NCBI RefSeq assembly: GCF_013004645.1 | Contig: NZ_JABEME010000020.1 | Span: 1-40,815, forward strand | Source of the DNA: Stenotrophomonas africana | GTDB taxonomy: Bacteria; Pseudomonadota; Gammaproteobacteria; Xanthomonadales; Xanthomonadaceae | DNA: 40,815 bases | Reading direction: 5' to 3' | Shown here: piece by piece, positions 8,351 to 16,067 of the stretch | Layout of the letters: each line of letters begins with the position of its first letter | Position numbering within the stretch: the first letter of the stretch is position 1 | Translations under genes and position numbers: made by a program | The notes under the pieces: generated by a model | The model's database searches: none | Told to the model about the DNA's origin: nothing | The model's input: only the letters and a program-made list of their open reading frames with translations

Positions 8351-9622
8351 TTACTCCGAGCCGGCCAACTGGCGCTGCCCGGCCATCAACATGGCGTCGC
8401 TGGAGGCCTGGAACACCCGCAGGCCAAACGCCGGCAGGATCGCCAACAGGTGGTCGAAGATGTCCGACTGCACCGCCTCGTACTCGCCCCAGGCAGTGCT
8501 GCGGGTGAAGCAGTACAGCTCCAGCGGCAGGCCTTCGGTGGTCGGCTGCAGCTGACGTACCAGCAGGGTCATATCGGTATGGATGCCCGGGTGGCTCCGC
8601 AGGTAGCGCTCCACATAGGCCCGGAAGGTACCCAGGTTGGTCACGCGGCGGCTGTTGACCTCGGCCACGCCCTGCTCGCGCAGACGCCCGTTCCACTGGC
8701 CCAGTTCCTGCTCCTTGGCCTGCAGGTAGTCGCGCAACAGCGCGAATTCGCCAAGGAAGGCCAGATCACCCTCATCCAGGAAGCCGACGCTGTGCTGGTC
8801 CAGGTACAGCGCGCGCTTGATCCGGCGGCCACCGGCCTCCTGCATGCCGCGCCAGTTCTTGAACGACTCGGTCACCAGCTTCTTGGTCGGGATGGTGGTG
8901 ATGGTCTTGTCGAAGTTCTGCACGGTGATGGTGTGCAGGGCGATGTCGATCACATCACCATCGGCGTTCTGGCTGGGCATCTCGATCCAGTCGCCGATGC
9001 GCACGCGGCCATCGCCGCTGATCTGCACGCTGGCCACCAGCGACAGGATGGTGTCCTGGAAGATCAGCATCAGCACTGCGGTGGCTGCGCCGAGGCCGGT
9101 GACCAGCGGACCCAGCTTCACCCCCAGCAGGGTGGCGATGATCGACAGGCCAGCGGCCACGAACACCACGATCTTGACCACCTGCAGGTAGCCCTTGATC
9201 GGCTTGTTGCGCGCATCGGGCTTGCGCTCGTACAGGCTGTTGGCCGCGTCCAGCGCATGCGAAAACGCCATCGACACCGTCAGTACGGCCCACACGATGC
9301 ACAGCTTGATGATGACGTTGACCAGGCCGGGCGGCAGGTCGGGGATGAGGGTGATGCCCGAGGCGATCACCTGGCTGGGCACCACGTTGGACAGGCGCGA
9401 AATGACCCGCATCAGGTGGCTGCCACGCCCGGACTCGGCACCCGGCAGGCGCTGCAGCAGGCGCCGCAGGCCACGCACCAGGATGCGCTTGGTCACCCAG
9501 TTGGCCAGGCCGGCTGCGATCAGCAGCGCCGAGATCATCAACGCCAGGTAGGCGCCGGGATAGGGTTCCAGTGTGTTCTGCAGCTTTTCCAGCCACTGTA
9601 CCGCCACCACCGCGTCCACCAT
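8351..9622 (-). CDS. MscS-family mechanosensitive channel, YbdG-like
   Basis: 423-residue inner-membrane protein resembling E. coli YbdG (about 415 residues), a small-conductance channel opened by membrane tension. It has about five N-terminal hydrophobic segments (to roughly residue 190), then the MscS pore and beta domain: GLGAATAVLMLIFQDTILSL, followed by ISGDGRVRIGDWIEMPSQNADGDV and the cytoplasmic C-terminal region. The ATG at 9622 has AAAGGAG about 7 bases upstream, a much better start than the in-frame codons upstream to 9664. It is followed on the same strand by bglX, with a gap of 128 bp that holds the bglX operator, so the two are probably transcribed separately. Confidence 0.87.
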   Translation of the reverse strand: MVDAVVAVQWLEKLQNTLEPYPGAYLALMISALLIAAGLANWVTKRILVRGLRRLLQRLPGAESGRGSHLMRVISRLSNVVPSQVIASGITLIPDLPPGLVNVIIKLCIVWAVLTVSMAFSHALDAANSLYERKPDARNKPIKGYLQVVKIVVFVAAGLSIIATLLGVKLGPLVTGLGAATAVLMLIFQDTILSLVASVQISGDGRVRIGDWIEMPSQNADGDVIDIALHTITVQNFDKTITTIPTKKLVTESFKNWRGMQEAGGRRIKRALYLDQHSVGFLDEGDLAFLGEFALLRDYLQAKEQELGQWNGRLREQGVAEVNSRRVTNLGTFRAYVERYLRSHPGIHTDMTLLVRQLQPTTEGLPLELYCFTRSTAWGEYEAVQSDIFDHLLAILPAFGLRVFQASSDAMLMAGQRQLAGSE

Positions 9623-9653
9623 CAGTTGTCTCCTTTCTTGATTGCTGTTGAGG

Positions 9654-9706
9654 TTGCCGGCCAACGACCGGCGCTACCGGGGTTGCTGGCCAATGACCGG
9701 CGCGGC
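9654..9706. repeat. Two REP-like palindromes
   Basis: TTGCCGGCCAACGACCGGCGCTAC (9654-9677, an inverse GTAG end) and a diverged second copy at 9682-9706 lie between folB and the YbdG-like gene. Confidence 0.6.
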
Positions 9707-9710
9707 CGGG

Positions 9711-10064
9711 TCAGTCCCGCGAACGTTCGATGATCACGCCCACCGCGCGCGCGCCGCGCACCGCGCCCGGCTTGCTCAGCTTCAGGCGCAGCCACTTCAC
9801 GTCGAATTCGTCCAGCACAATCTGCGCGCAGCGCTCGGCCAGGGTCTCGACCAGGCCGAATTCCGATTCGCGCACGAACTGCTCCAGGCGCTTGCTCACC
9901 GCCTTGTAGTTCAAGGTATGGGCGATGTCGTCGGTGGCAGCGGGGCGACGGTTGTCGAAACCCATTTCCAGGTCGAACACCAGGTCCTGGCGGATCCGTC
10001 GTTCCCAATCGTAGATCCCGATCAGGGCGTCGATCGTCAGCCCTTCGATGAAAACCTTGTCCAT
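9711..10064 (-). CDS. folB: Dihydroneopterin aldolase
   Basis: 117-residue FolB, which cleaves 7,8-dihydroneopterin to 6-hydroxymethyl-7,8-dihydropterin in folate synthesis; the enzyme is a cytoplasmic octamer. The start MDKVFIEGLTIDALIGIYDWER is the classical FolB N-terminus. Further conserved parts are the pterin-binding Glu region (LVETLAERCA) and the Lys-containing strand VKWLRLKLSKPGAVRGA. The ATG at 10064 is chosen because the 14 in-frame codons upstream show no family similarity. It is next to tsaD across a small accessory interval, as is common for folB. Confidence 0.92.
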   Translation of the reverse strand: MDKVFIEGLTIDALIGIYDWERRIRQDLVFDLEMGFDNRRPAATDDIAHTLNYKAVSKRLEQFVRESEFGLVETLAERCAQIVLDEFDVKWLRLKLSKPGAVRGARAVGVIIERSRD

Positions 10065-10167
10065 TGCGCTTACCGGCACGAATACAGGCGGCCATGGTAA
10101 CGGCACGGCGGTGAGCCTGCCCGGAACGGGCGATGAGCGGCCGGCAGGGAGACTGCGCCGGAAAAGA

Positions 10168-10195
10168 CAAAGGGCCCCACTAGCAGGGCCCTTTG
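10168..10195 (-). terminator. Hairpin, probable terminator of a minus-strand transcript
   Basis: AAAGGGCCC and GGGCCCTTT form a strong stem around a short loop. On the minus strand it is followed by TTTGTCTTTTCC, so it could end a transcript coming from the 10263-10424 region. No assigned gene needs it otherwise, because folB begins about 100 bp downstream. Confidence 0.5.
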
Positions 10196-10262
10196 GTACT
10201 ACCGTTTGTCCCCGGGGGGAGCTGGAATCCAGCCGCGAGTCCCGGTGGCGCAGGCACGCAGA

Positions 10263-10424
10263 TTAGGCAAGGACCAGATCGCCGGTCAAGGCCAATTCCG
10301 ACAGGCAGGTCAGGTATTCGTCCGAGGCAAAACGCAGAAAATCAGCCGCGCGGACAACGACGTTCCCTGATGGTCGCCGCCGCCCACTCTGGCGAACATC
10401 GATCCCTCCTTCACCACCGCACAT
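10263..10424 (-). CDS. Possible small ORF (53 codons) divergent from the HEPN gene; uncertain
   Basis: Open frame starting at an ATG that shares CATG with the start codon of the plus-strand HEPN gene and ending at a TAA. The N-terminal half is Arg/Gly-rich and unconvincing; the C-terminal half (NVVVRAADFLRFASDEYL, then TCLSELALTGDLVLA) looks protein-like. A better ribosome site (AGGAGGG at 10404-10410) instead precedes an ATG at 10399 in another frame, which gives a 29-residue ORF ending at 10310. A frameshift joining the two, a decayed gene, or no gene at all are all possible. The minus-strand hairpin at 10168-10195 would terminate such a transcript. I do not recognise a family. Confidence 0.25.
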   Translation of the reverse strand: MCGGEGGIDVRQSGRRRPSGNVVVRAADFLRFASDEYLTCLSELALTGDLVLA

Positions 10425-11088
10425 GACGATGGCTCCCTACGATGTACTGCGGCGCGCGTTGTCAGCGGAGCGTCTGTCTACTTACGAGAGAATCGCATCG
10501 ACCTGCAGCCCCGACGTCACGGCCGAATCCCTGTACCTGTGGAACATGCGGATGTGCAGTGCACTGATGATGCCGGTCCATCTGTGCGAAGTGGTCACCC
10601 GCAACGCCGCTGCAGCTGTGCTCGCCCGGCAGCATGGCCCGCGTTGGCCCTGGAATGATGCCTTTCGACGCAGGCTGCCAACCTCATCCAGTACTTCTCC
10701 GCGCACGGCACTGGAACAACTTGCCAGCCGCGTAACCGATACACCTGGGATCGTCGCCAACCTGCCAATGGTGTTCTGGCAGCAGCTCTTCACCTGTCGC
10801 TTCGACTCCACGCTTTGGATACCCGCACTCAGCAGGGTTCTGCAGCATGCTCCCTCTGCTCATCCCAGTGCCGTCAGGAAAGCCATCCATGCGGATATCG
10901 GACGCATCCGCCACCTACGCAACCGCATCGCGCACCACGAGCCCATCCTGGAACGTGACATCGGCGCCGACCTGGCCGCGATCGGGCGGCTGATCCACGC
11001 CCGCTGCCCGCACACCCTGGGGTGGCTGCAGCGCCATGAGCGGGCGACGACGGTGTTGGCCGCGTCGCCGTTGGCAGGGCGTCCGTAA
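10423..11088 (+). CDS. HEPN-domain, Abi-like protein (putative RNase)
   Basis: 221-residue soluble protein, mostly helical. The stretch HLRNRIAHHEPIL (164-176) gives the HEPN signature R(x4)H as Arg166-His171. The same RNRIAHHEP string is typical of Abi-family (abortive infection) and related HEPN proteins, many of which are RNases in toxin-antitoxin or phage-defence systems. Residues 36-66 (SLYLWNMRMCSALMMPVHLCEVVTRNA) match the helical start of that group. There is no good Shine-Dalgarno before the ATG at 10423 or the second ATG at 10429. Codon use is less GC-biased than in flanking housekeeping genes (folB, tsaD), suggesting transfer. No convincing antitoxin follows; the small divergent ORF is the only partner candidate. 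Confidence 0.7.
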   Translation: MTMAPYDVLRRALSAERLSTYERIASTCSPDVTAESLYLWNMRMCSALMMPVHLCEVVTRNAAAAVLARQHGPRWPWNDAFRRRLPTSSSTSPRTALEQLASRVTDTPGIVANLPMVFWQQLFTCRFDSTLWIPALSRVLQHAPSAHPSAVRKAIHADIGRIRHLRNRIAHHEPILERDIGADLAAIGRLIHARCPHTLGWLQRHERATTVLAASPLAGRP

Positions 11089-11094
11089 TGCGTC

Positions 11095-11196
11095 CGCCGG
11101 GCGTGGCCCGGCGCTACGGAGGCCTGCCTGTAGAGTCGAGCTTGCTCGACTGCTCTGTGTCCGTCATTGCGCCCAGTCGAGCAAGCTCGACTCTAC
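11095..11196. repeat. Cluster of three GTAG-type REP palindromes
   Basis: 11095-11117 (CGCCGGGCGTGGCCCGGCG, ending CTAC), 11130-11151 (GTAGAGTCGAGCTTGCTCGACT) and 11175-11196 (AGTCGAGCAAGCTCGACTCTAC). The last two are exact inverted copies 23 bp apart, the usual REP dimer. They lie between the convergent HEPN and tsaD genes. Confidence 0.8.
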
Positions 11197-11230
11197 AAAC
11201 GCCGATCGAGCGGTTCGCCCGGCCGGGGGC

Positions 11231-12256
11231 TCACACCGCCGGCAGCGTCGCCATGTCCCAACGCGGGGTCACATCCACCTTCGGCGGGCTGTGCTGGCCG
11301 GCCTGCAGGCGCAGCGCGCCGGCGAAGGCGATCATCGCGCCGTTGTCGGTGCACAGTGCCGGCCGCGGGAAGCAGGCACGGCCGCCGAGACGCTCGGCCA
11401 TCTGCTTCAGGCGCGCACGCAGGCGGGTGTTGGCACCGACGCCACCGGCCACCACGATCACATTGGTTCCGGCCGCTTCCAGCGCACGCTCGCACTTGAT
11501 CGACAGGGTCTCGACCACCGCGTCTTCAAAGCCGCGGGCGATGTCGGCGCGGGTCTGTTCGCTCTGGTCGCTGTCGCGCCAGGCCATCAGGACCTGGGTC
11601 TTCAGGCCGGAGAAGCTGAAATCCAGCCCCGGGCGGTCGGTCATCGGCCGCGCGAAGCGGTACGCGCCCGGCGTGCCCTGCTCGGCCAGCCTGGCCAGCT
11701 GCGGGCCCCCCGGGTACGGCAGGCCCATCAACTTGGCGGTCTTGTCGAAGGCCTCGCCGGCAGCATCGTCCAGGGTCTCGCCCAGCAGGCGGTACTGGCC
11801 GATGGCGTCCACTGCCACCAGCTGGGTATGGCCACCGGACACCAGCAGCGCCACGAACGGCGCTTCCGGCGGGTCGTCCTCCATCAGCGGGGCCAGCAGG
11901 TGGCCTTCCATGTGGTGGACGCCCACCGCCGGGACCTCCAGCGCCCACGCCAGCGACCGGGCCACGCCCGCGCCGACCAGCAGCGCACCGACCAGGCCGG
12001 GGCCTGCGGTGTAGGCCACGCCATCGATATCGCCCACGCCCAGGCCCGCTTCGGCCAGGGTCTGGCGTACCAGGGGCAGCAGCTTGCGGACGTGGTCGCG
12101 GCTGGCCAGCTCGGGCACCACACCACCGTATTCGGCGTGCAGGGCGATCTGGCTGTAGACCGCATGGGCGCGCAGGGCCGCGCTGCCGGACAGGTCGGTG
12201 TCATACACCGCCACGCCGGTCTCATCACAGGAAGATTCGATGCCAAGGACTCGCAT
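11231..12256 (-). CDS. tsaD: tRNA N6-threonylcarbamoyltransferase subunit TsaD
   Basis: 341-residue TsaD (formerly Gcp), the catalytic subunit that transfers threonylcarbamoyl to A37 of ANN-decoding tRNAs together with TsaB and TsaE. The ASKHA fold is complete: the start [19 protein letters not shown], the metal-binding HHMEGHL (about 110-116), the nucleotide loop LVSGGHTQL, and [10 protein letters not shown] near the C-terminus. It is transcribed away from rpsU, as in many gammaproteobacteria. The ATG is preceded by CATAAT only 7 bases upstream and no good Shine-Dalgarno, so the mRNA may be leaderless. The stop lies close to a REP cluster. Confidence 0.96.
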
Positions 12257-12263
12257 GCCTGCT

Positions 12264-12269
12264 ATTATG
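12264..12269 (-). promoter_or_regulatory. Candidate -10 element for a leaderless tsaD mRNA
   Basis: CATAAT on the minus strand ends 7 bases before the tsaD ATG, so transcription would begin at or next to the start codon. No clear -35 hexamer is seen at the proper distance, hence low confidence. Confidence 0.35.
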
Positions 12270-12346
12270 ACGCCCCTGCCGCCCCCTCGGGGGACGTGCA
12301 GATCTCACTGCTTTCGAACCCCCGGCCCGTATTCAGGGTTGGCCGC

Positions 12347-12374
12347 TTGCAGTTTGTCGTTTCGCCGCTATAAT
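12347..12374 (+). promoter_or_regulatory. Sigma-70 type promoter of rpsU
   Basis: TTGCAG (12347-12352) and a perfect TATAAT (12369-12374) are separated by 16 bp, about 50 bases before the rpsU start. This is the best promoter match in the window and fits a highly expressed ribosomal gene. Confidence 0.75.
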
Positions 12375-12422
12375 GTGCGGCTCGCCGGGCGTGACCCGGT
12401 TCTACTGTGTCCCGGAGATTCC

Positions 12423-12638
12423 ATGCCCAGCGTCAAAGTCCGCGAGAACGAGCCCTTCGAGTTTGCTCTTCGCCGCTTCAAGCGCACTTGCGAAAAGGCC
12501 GGTGTGCTGGCCGAAACCCGCAAGCGCGAGTTCTACGAAAAGCCGACCCAGGAGCGCAAGCGCAAGGCCGCCGCTGCTGTGAAGCGTCAGCTGCGCCGCT
12601 CGTCGCGCGACGTCACCAAGCGTCAGCGCCTGTACTGA
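12423..12638 (+). CDS. rpsU: 30S ribosomal protein S21
   Basis: 71-residue bS21, a basic protein of the small ribosomal subunit near the anti-Shine-Dalgarno region. The sequence from [20 protein letters not shown] to the basic C-terminus (VTKRQRLY) is the standard family form. GGAG lies about 7 bases upstream of the ATG. It has its own strong promoter and is followed by a Rho-independent terminator, then yqeY, yihY and dnaG. This is a variant of the rpsU-dnaG macromolecular synthesis operon with two genes inserted. rpsU is often read more strongly than the downstream genes through partial termination. Confidence 0.97.
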
Positions 12639-12685
12639 TCGGACGCATCTTCATTGCGGCGGGCCTGCCTGCCGCGATGGAGCCG

Positions 12686-12717
12686 AAGCCGGCACGCGCG
12701 AGCGTCGCCGGCTTTTT
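12686..12717 (+). terminator. Rho-independent terminator after rpsU
   Basis: Stem AAGCCGGC (12686-12693) / GCCGGCTT (12707-12714) followed by more T residues, about 50 bp after the rpsU stop. It probably reduces read-through into yqeY. Confidence 0.7.
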
Positions 12718-12771
12718 GCGTTTCCGGGTTCGGGCATCCGCCCCGCCCCACCTACCACCACGAGGTTCCTC

Positions 12772-13215
12772 ATGAGCATGAAGCAGCAGCTCACCGAAGA
12801 CATGAAGGCCGCCATGAAGGCGGGCGAGAAGCACAAGCTGGGCGTGATCCGCCTGATCAACGCCGCCATCAAGCAGCGCGAAGTGGACGAGCGCATCGAG
12901 CTGGATGACACCGCCGTGATCGCCGTGCTCGACAAGATGGTCAAGCAGCGCAAGGACTCGGTCAGCCAGTTCGAAGCCGCCAACCGCGAAGACCTGGCCG
13001 AGATCGAGCGCGCCGAGATCGTGGTCATCGAAGCCTACCTGCCGGCCAAGATGGGCGAAGCCGAGATCGTGGCCGCCATCCAGGCCGCCATCGCCGAAAC
13101 CGGTGCCTCCGGCCCGGCCGACATGGGCAAGCTGATGGGCGCACTGAAGCCCAAGCTCGCCGGCCAGGCCGACATGGGCCTGGTCTCCAAGCTGGTCAAG
13201 CAGCAGCTGGCGTAA
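12772..13215 (+). CDS. GatB/YqeY domain-containing protein
   Basis: 147-residue cytoplasmic protein of the YqeY family, related to the C-terminal tail domain of GatB that binds tRNA in amidotransferases. Free-standing YqeY proteins are widespread next to rpsU and dnaG; their role is not settled. Visible family parts are the N-terminal KQQLTEDMKAAMKAGEKHKL (residues 3-22), then VIRLINAAIKQREVDER and the C-terminal helical repeat around MGALKPKLAGQADMGLVSKL. The ATG has a GAGG about 7 bases upstream. It is followed by a hairpin element and the yihY gene on the same strand. Confidence 0.92.
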   Translation: MSMKQQLTEDMKAAMKAGEKHKLGVIRLINAAIKQREVDERIELDDTAVIAVLDKMVKQRKDSVSQFEAANREDLAEIERAEIVVIEAYLPAKMGEAEIVAAIQAAIAETGASGPADMGKLMGALKPKLAGQADMGLVSKLVKQQLA

Positions 13216-13224
13216 GCCATTGCC

Positions 13225-13264
13225 GGGGTCGGATCCCTTTCGCTCGCGAAAGGGCTCTGACCCC
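13225..13264. repeat. Palindromic element with GGGGTC ends
   Basis: Imperfect hairpin GGGGTCGGATCCCTTTCG...CGAAAGGGCTCTGACCCC between yqeY and yihY. It is a different class from the GTAG REPs, with a GGGGTC/GACCCC boundary. It may be read as a hairpin within the operon mRNA. Confidence 0.65.
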
Positions 13265-13318
13265 ATCGATGCACCCGCTTCACCGCACCTTCGTCGGTCG
13301 CCTGCTACAACCGCACAC

Positions 13319-14239
13319 ATGGTTGAACCCGAGCCCAACGTTCCCGTGTCACTGCACAAGTACATCAAGCGCCTGCAGGACAGCTTCCCGATGGCGGTGG
13401 CCAAGCGCTTCATCGACGTCGACGTGCTGACCCAGGCAGCTTCCGTCTCCTTCTACGCCCTGCTGTCGATGGCACCGTTGCTGGTGCTGCTGCTGTGGCT
13501 GACCGCCTCGCTGTACCCACCGGCCCAGCAGGCGCTGATCGACCAGATCAGCTCGGTGGCCGGCAGCAGCGCGGCTACCGTGGCCGAAACCGTTCTGAAG
13601 AACGCCGACAACCAGCCGGATGTCGGCTCGCTGGCGGGCGTGTGGAGCACGCTGTTGTTGTTCGTCGGCGCCACCGCCGTGTTCGCCCAGCTGCAGAACG
13701 CACTGAACCTGATCTTCCGCACCAGCGGCGAGCGCCTGGAAGGCCTCAAGGCCTGGCTGCGCAAGCGCGTGTTCTCGTTCGGCGTGGTGCTGGCGCTGGG
13801 CTTCCTGCTGATCCTGTCGATGACCGCCACCACGGTGCTGCAGGTGGCCTTCGCGCAACTGCCCTCGATCCTGCCCGCGCTGGGGTACGTCACGAGCCTG
13901 CTGCTGTACGCGGTGGGGTTCGCCTTCATGTACCACTACCTGCCCGACCGTCGCGTGGCGTGGCGCCAGGCCTTCATCGGCGGCGTCATCACCTCGGCAC
14001 TGTTCGCGCTGGGCCGCTATGGCATCGGCGTCTACATCGCCACCGTGGCCCCCGGCAGTGCCTACGGCTCGATGGGTGCGCTGGTGATCTCGCTGGTCTG
14101 GATCTACTACGCCACCGTCGTGTTCTTCGTTGGCGCCCTGATGACGGCGGTGATCGATGAGCGCCTGCGCGCGCGTCATCACCTGGCCGCAGCCGGCATT
14201 GATCCGGCAACCGCCAGCCAGGTGCCCGACAGGGGGTAA
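13319..14239 (+). CDS. YihY/BrkB family inner-membrane protein
   Basis: 306-residue membrane protein with about six transmembrane helices. The family start region FIDVDVLTQAASVSFYALLSMAP is at about residues 33-55, and the conserved segment PDRRVAWRQAFIGGVITSAL followed by GSAYGSMGALVISLVWIYY lies in the C-terminal half. The family was once annotated as ribonuclease BN, which is a known misannotation; its function is still unsettled (envelope or virulence-related in some reports). The ATG at 13319 was chosen because the preceding in-frame codons run through the palindromic element. Its stop is about 60 bp before dnaG. Confidence 0.9.
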   Translation: MVEPEPNVPVSLHKYIKRLQDSFPMAVAKRFIDVDVLTQAASVSFYALLSMAPLLVLLLWLTASLYPPAQQALIDQISSVAGSSAATVAETVLKNADNQPDVGSLAGVWSTLLLFVGATAVFAQLQNALNLIFRTSGERLEGLKAWLRKRVFSFGVVLALGFLLILSMTATTVLQVAFAQLPSILPALGYVTSLLLYAVGFAFMYHYLPDRRVAWRQAFIGGVITSALFALGRYGIGVYIATVAPGSAYGSMGALVISLVWIYYATVVFFVGALMTAVIDERLRARHHLAAAGIDPATASQVPDRG

Positions 14240-14300
14240 ACTAGGCCGACCGCCCCCGGTTCCGTCGCGTGGTCCTGCACCGCGCCCTGCCCTGTTGCCC

Positions 14301-16040
14301 ATGGCCCGTATCCCCGACGCTTTCATCGACGATCTGCTCGCCCGCTCCGACATCGTCGAGGTGGTGGGCAGCCGCGTGCCGTTGAAGCGACAGGGCAAGG
14401 AATACGCAGCGCGCTGCCCGTTCCATGACGAGCGCTCGGCGTCGTTCACGGTCTCGCCCACCAAGCAGTTCTATCACTGCTTCGGTTGCGGCGCGCACGG
14501 CACCGCCATCAGCTTCCTGATGAACTACGACCGCCTCGAATTCCTCGACGCGGTGGATGAACTGGCCAAGCGCGCCGGCATGGAAGTGCCGCGCAACGAG
14601 AGCCCGCGCAGCCCCCAGCAGCAGGACGACAGCCGCGAGCTGTATTCGGCGCTGGACGCGGCCACCAAGTTCTTCCAGAAGAATCTGGAGGGCAGCGAGA
14701 AGGCACGCAGTTACCTCGATGGGCGTGGCGTGGACGAAGAGAACCGCGCGCGTTTCCAGATCGGTTACGCCCCGGACGGCTACAGCGGCCTGCGCGACGC
14801 GCTGGGCAAGGACGAGCGGCGCATGAAGCTGCTCGACCGCGCCGGCCTGTTCTCCAAGAACGACCGCGGCCACGTCTACGACAAGTTCCGCGACCGGGTG
14901 ATGTTCCCGATCTTCGATCGCCGTGGCCGGGTGATCGCCTTCGGCGGCCGCGTGTTCGAGAAGGACGACGGCCCGAAGTACCTCAACTCGCCGGAGACCG
15001 CGCTGTTCCACAAGGGCCGCGAACTGTACGGCCTGTGGCAGGTGCGCCAGGCAAACCAGAAGATCGAGCGGCTGATCGTGGTCGAGGGCTACATGGACGT
15101 GGTCTCGCTGTTCCAGTTCGGCGTCACCCAGGCGGTGGCAACGCTGGGTACCGCCACCACGCCGGACCATGCCGAGCTGCTGTTCCGCAACGCGCCGGAC
15201 GTGTTCTTCTGCTTCGACGGCGACGCCGCCGGCCGCCGCGCTGGCTGGAAGGCGCTGGAGTCGGTGCTGCCGCGCATGAAGGATGGTCGCCAGGCCTTCT
15301 TCCTGTTCCTGCCCGATGGCGAGGACCCGGACACCATCGTGCGGAAGGAAGGCGCCGAGGCCTTCAACGAACGCCTGAAGCAGGCCACGCCGCTGTCGCA
15401 GTTCTTCTTCGACGAGCTCACCCGTGAGATCAACCTGGGCACGCTGGACGGCAAGGCACGCCTGGCCGAGCGGGCCAAGCCGATGTTGGCGCAGATTCCC
15501 GACGGTGCCTTCGGCGACCTGATGAAGCAGCAGCTGGCGCAGCTGACCGGGCTCGGCGGCAACGCCCCGTCTGCGCGCGCGCCAATGCCTCAGCGCCAGC
15601 CGGCACGCACTATTCAACCGGTGGCCAAGCGCAGCCTGGTGCGCGGCGCGATCGCCGTGCTGCTGCAGCAGCCGTCGCTGGCACTGACGCTGGGGGGCAA
15701 GCACCATTTCCAGGGCCTGCGCCTGCCGGGCGTGGAGTTGCTGCTGGAGCTGCTGGGCCTGGTCGAGCAGCGCCCGGACATCAGCACCGGCGCCCTGCTG
15801 GAGCACTTCGACGGGCGAGAGGAACAGGCGTCACTGCACACGCTGGCCGCACAGACGCTGCCGGGCGACGACGCGATGTGGACCCAGGAACTGCACGATG
15901 CCGTGGCCCAGCTGGAGAAACAGCTGCTGGTGCAACGTCTGGAGGAGTTGTTGGCAAAGCAGCGCCAGCAGGGTCTGGACGATACTGACAAATACGAACT
16001 GCGCGAGCTGTTGAAGGCCCGCGCCGGACTGCGCTTGTAG
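14301..16040 (+). CDS. dnaG: DNA primase
   Basis: 579-residue DnaG, which makes RNA primers for replication and binds the replicative helicase. The CHC2 zinc-binding domain is at residues about 38-66 (CPFHDERSASF...YHCFGCG). The catalytic core follows, with the TOPRIM motif VVEGYMDVVSL and acidic FDGDAAGRRAGW. A C-terminal helicase-binding domain occupies about 440-579, after a Pro/Arg-rich linker (APMPQRQPART). The ATG at 14301 gives the normal N-terminus MARIPDAFIDDLLARSDIVE. It is the last clearly housekeeping gene of the rpsU-yqeY-yihY-dnaG group; the phosphatase gene starts 27 bp after its stop. Confidence 0.97.
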   Translation: MARIPDAFIDDLLARSDIVEVVGSRVPLKRQGKEYAARCPFHDERSASFTVSPTKQFYHCFGCGAHGTAISFLMNYDRLEFLDAVDELAKRAGMEVPRNESPRSPQQQDDSRELYSALDAATKFFQKNLEGSEKARSYLDGRGVDEENRARFQIGYAPDGYSGLRDALGKDERRMKLLDRAGLFSKNDRGHVYDKFRDRVMFPIFDRRGRVIAFGGRVFEKDDGPKYLNSPETALFHKGRELYGLWQVRQANQKIERLIVVEGYMDVVSLFQFGVTQAVATLGTATTPDHAELLFRNAPDVFFCFDGDAAGRRAGWKALESVLPRMKDGRQAFFLFLPDGEDPDTIVRKEGAEAFNERLKQATPLSQFFFDELTREINLGTLDGKARLAERAKPMLAQIPDGAFGDLMKQQLAQLTGLGGNAPSARAPMPQRQPARTIQPVAKRSLVRGAIAVLLQQPSLALTLGGKHHFQGLRLPGVELLLELLGLVEQRPDISTGALLEHFDGREEQASLHTLAAQTLPGDDAMWTQELHDAVAQLEKQLLVQRLEELLAKQRQQGLDDTDKYELRELLKARAGLRL

Positions 16041-16067
16041 CGGCAGGACGTTTTCACGGAGAGGACC

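Noticed and set aside
10165..10424. Considered a structured RNA gene (tmRNA, 6S RNA or RNase P RNA) on the minus strand because of the terminator and a C-terminal LVLA string
   Set aside because: No tRNA-like domain, no 6S-type open hairpin and no RNase P conserved core could be found by eye.
14241..15806. A 521-codon minus-strand frame opposite dnaG
   Set aside because: Shadow of the dnaG codon bias.
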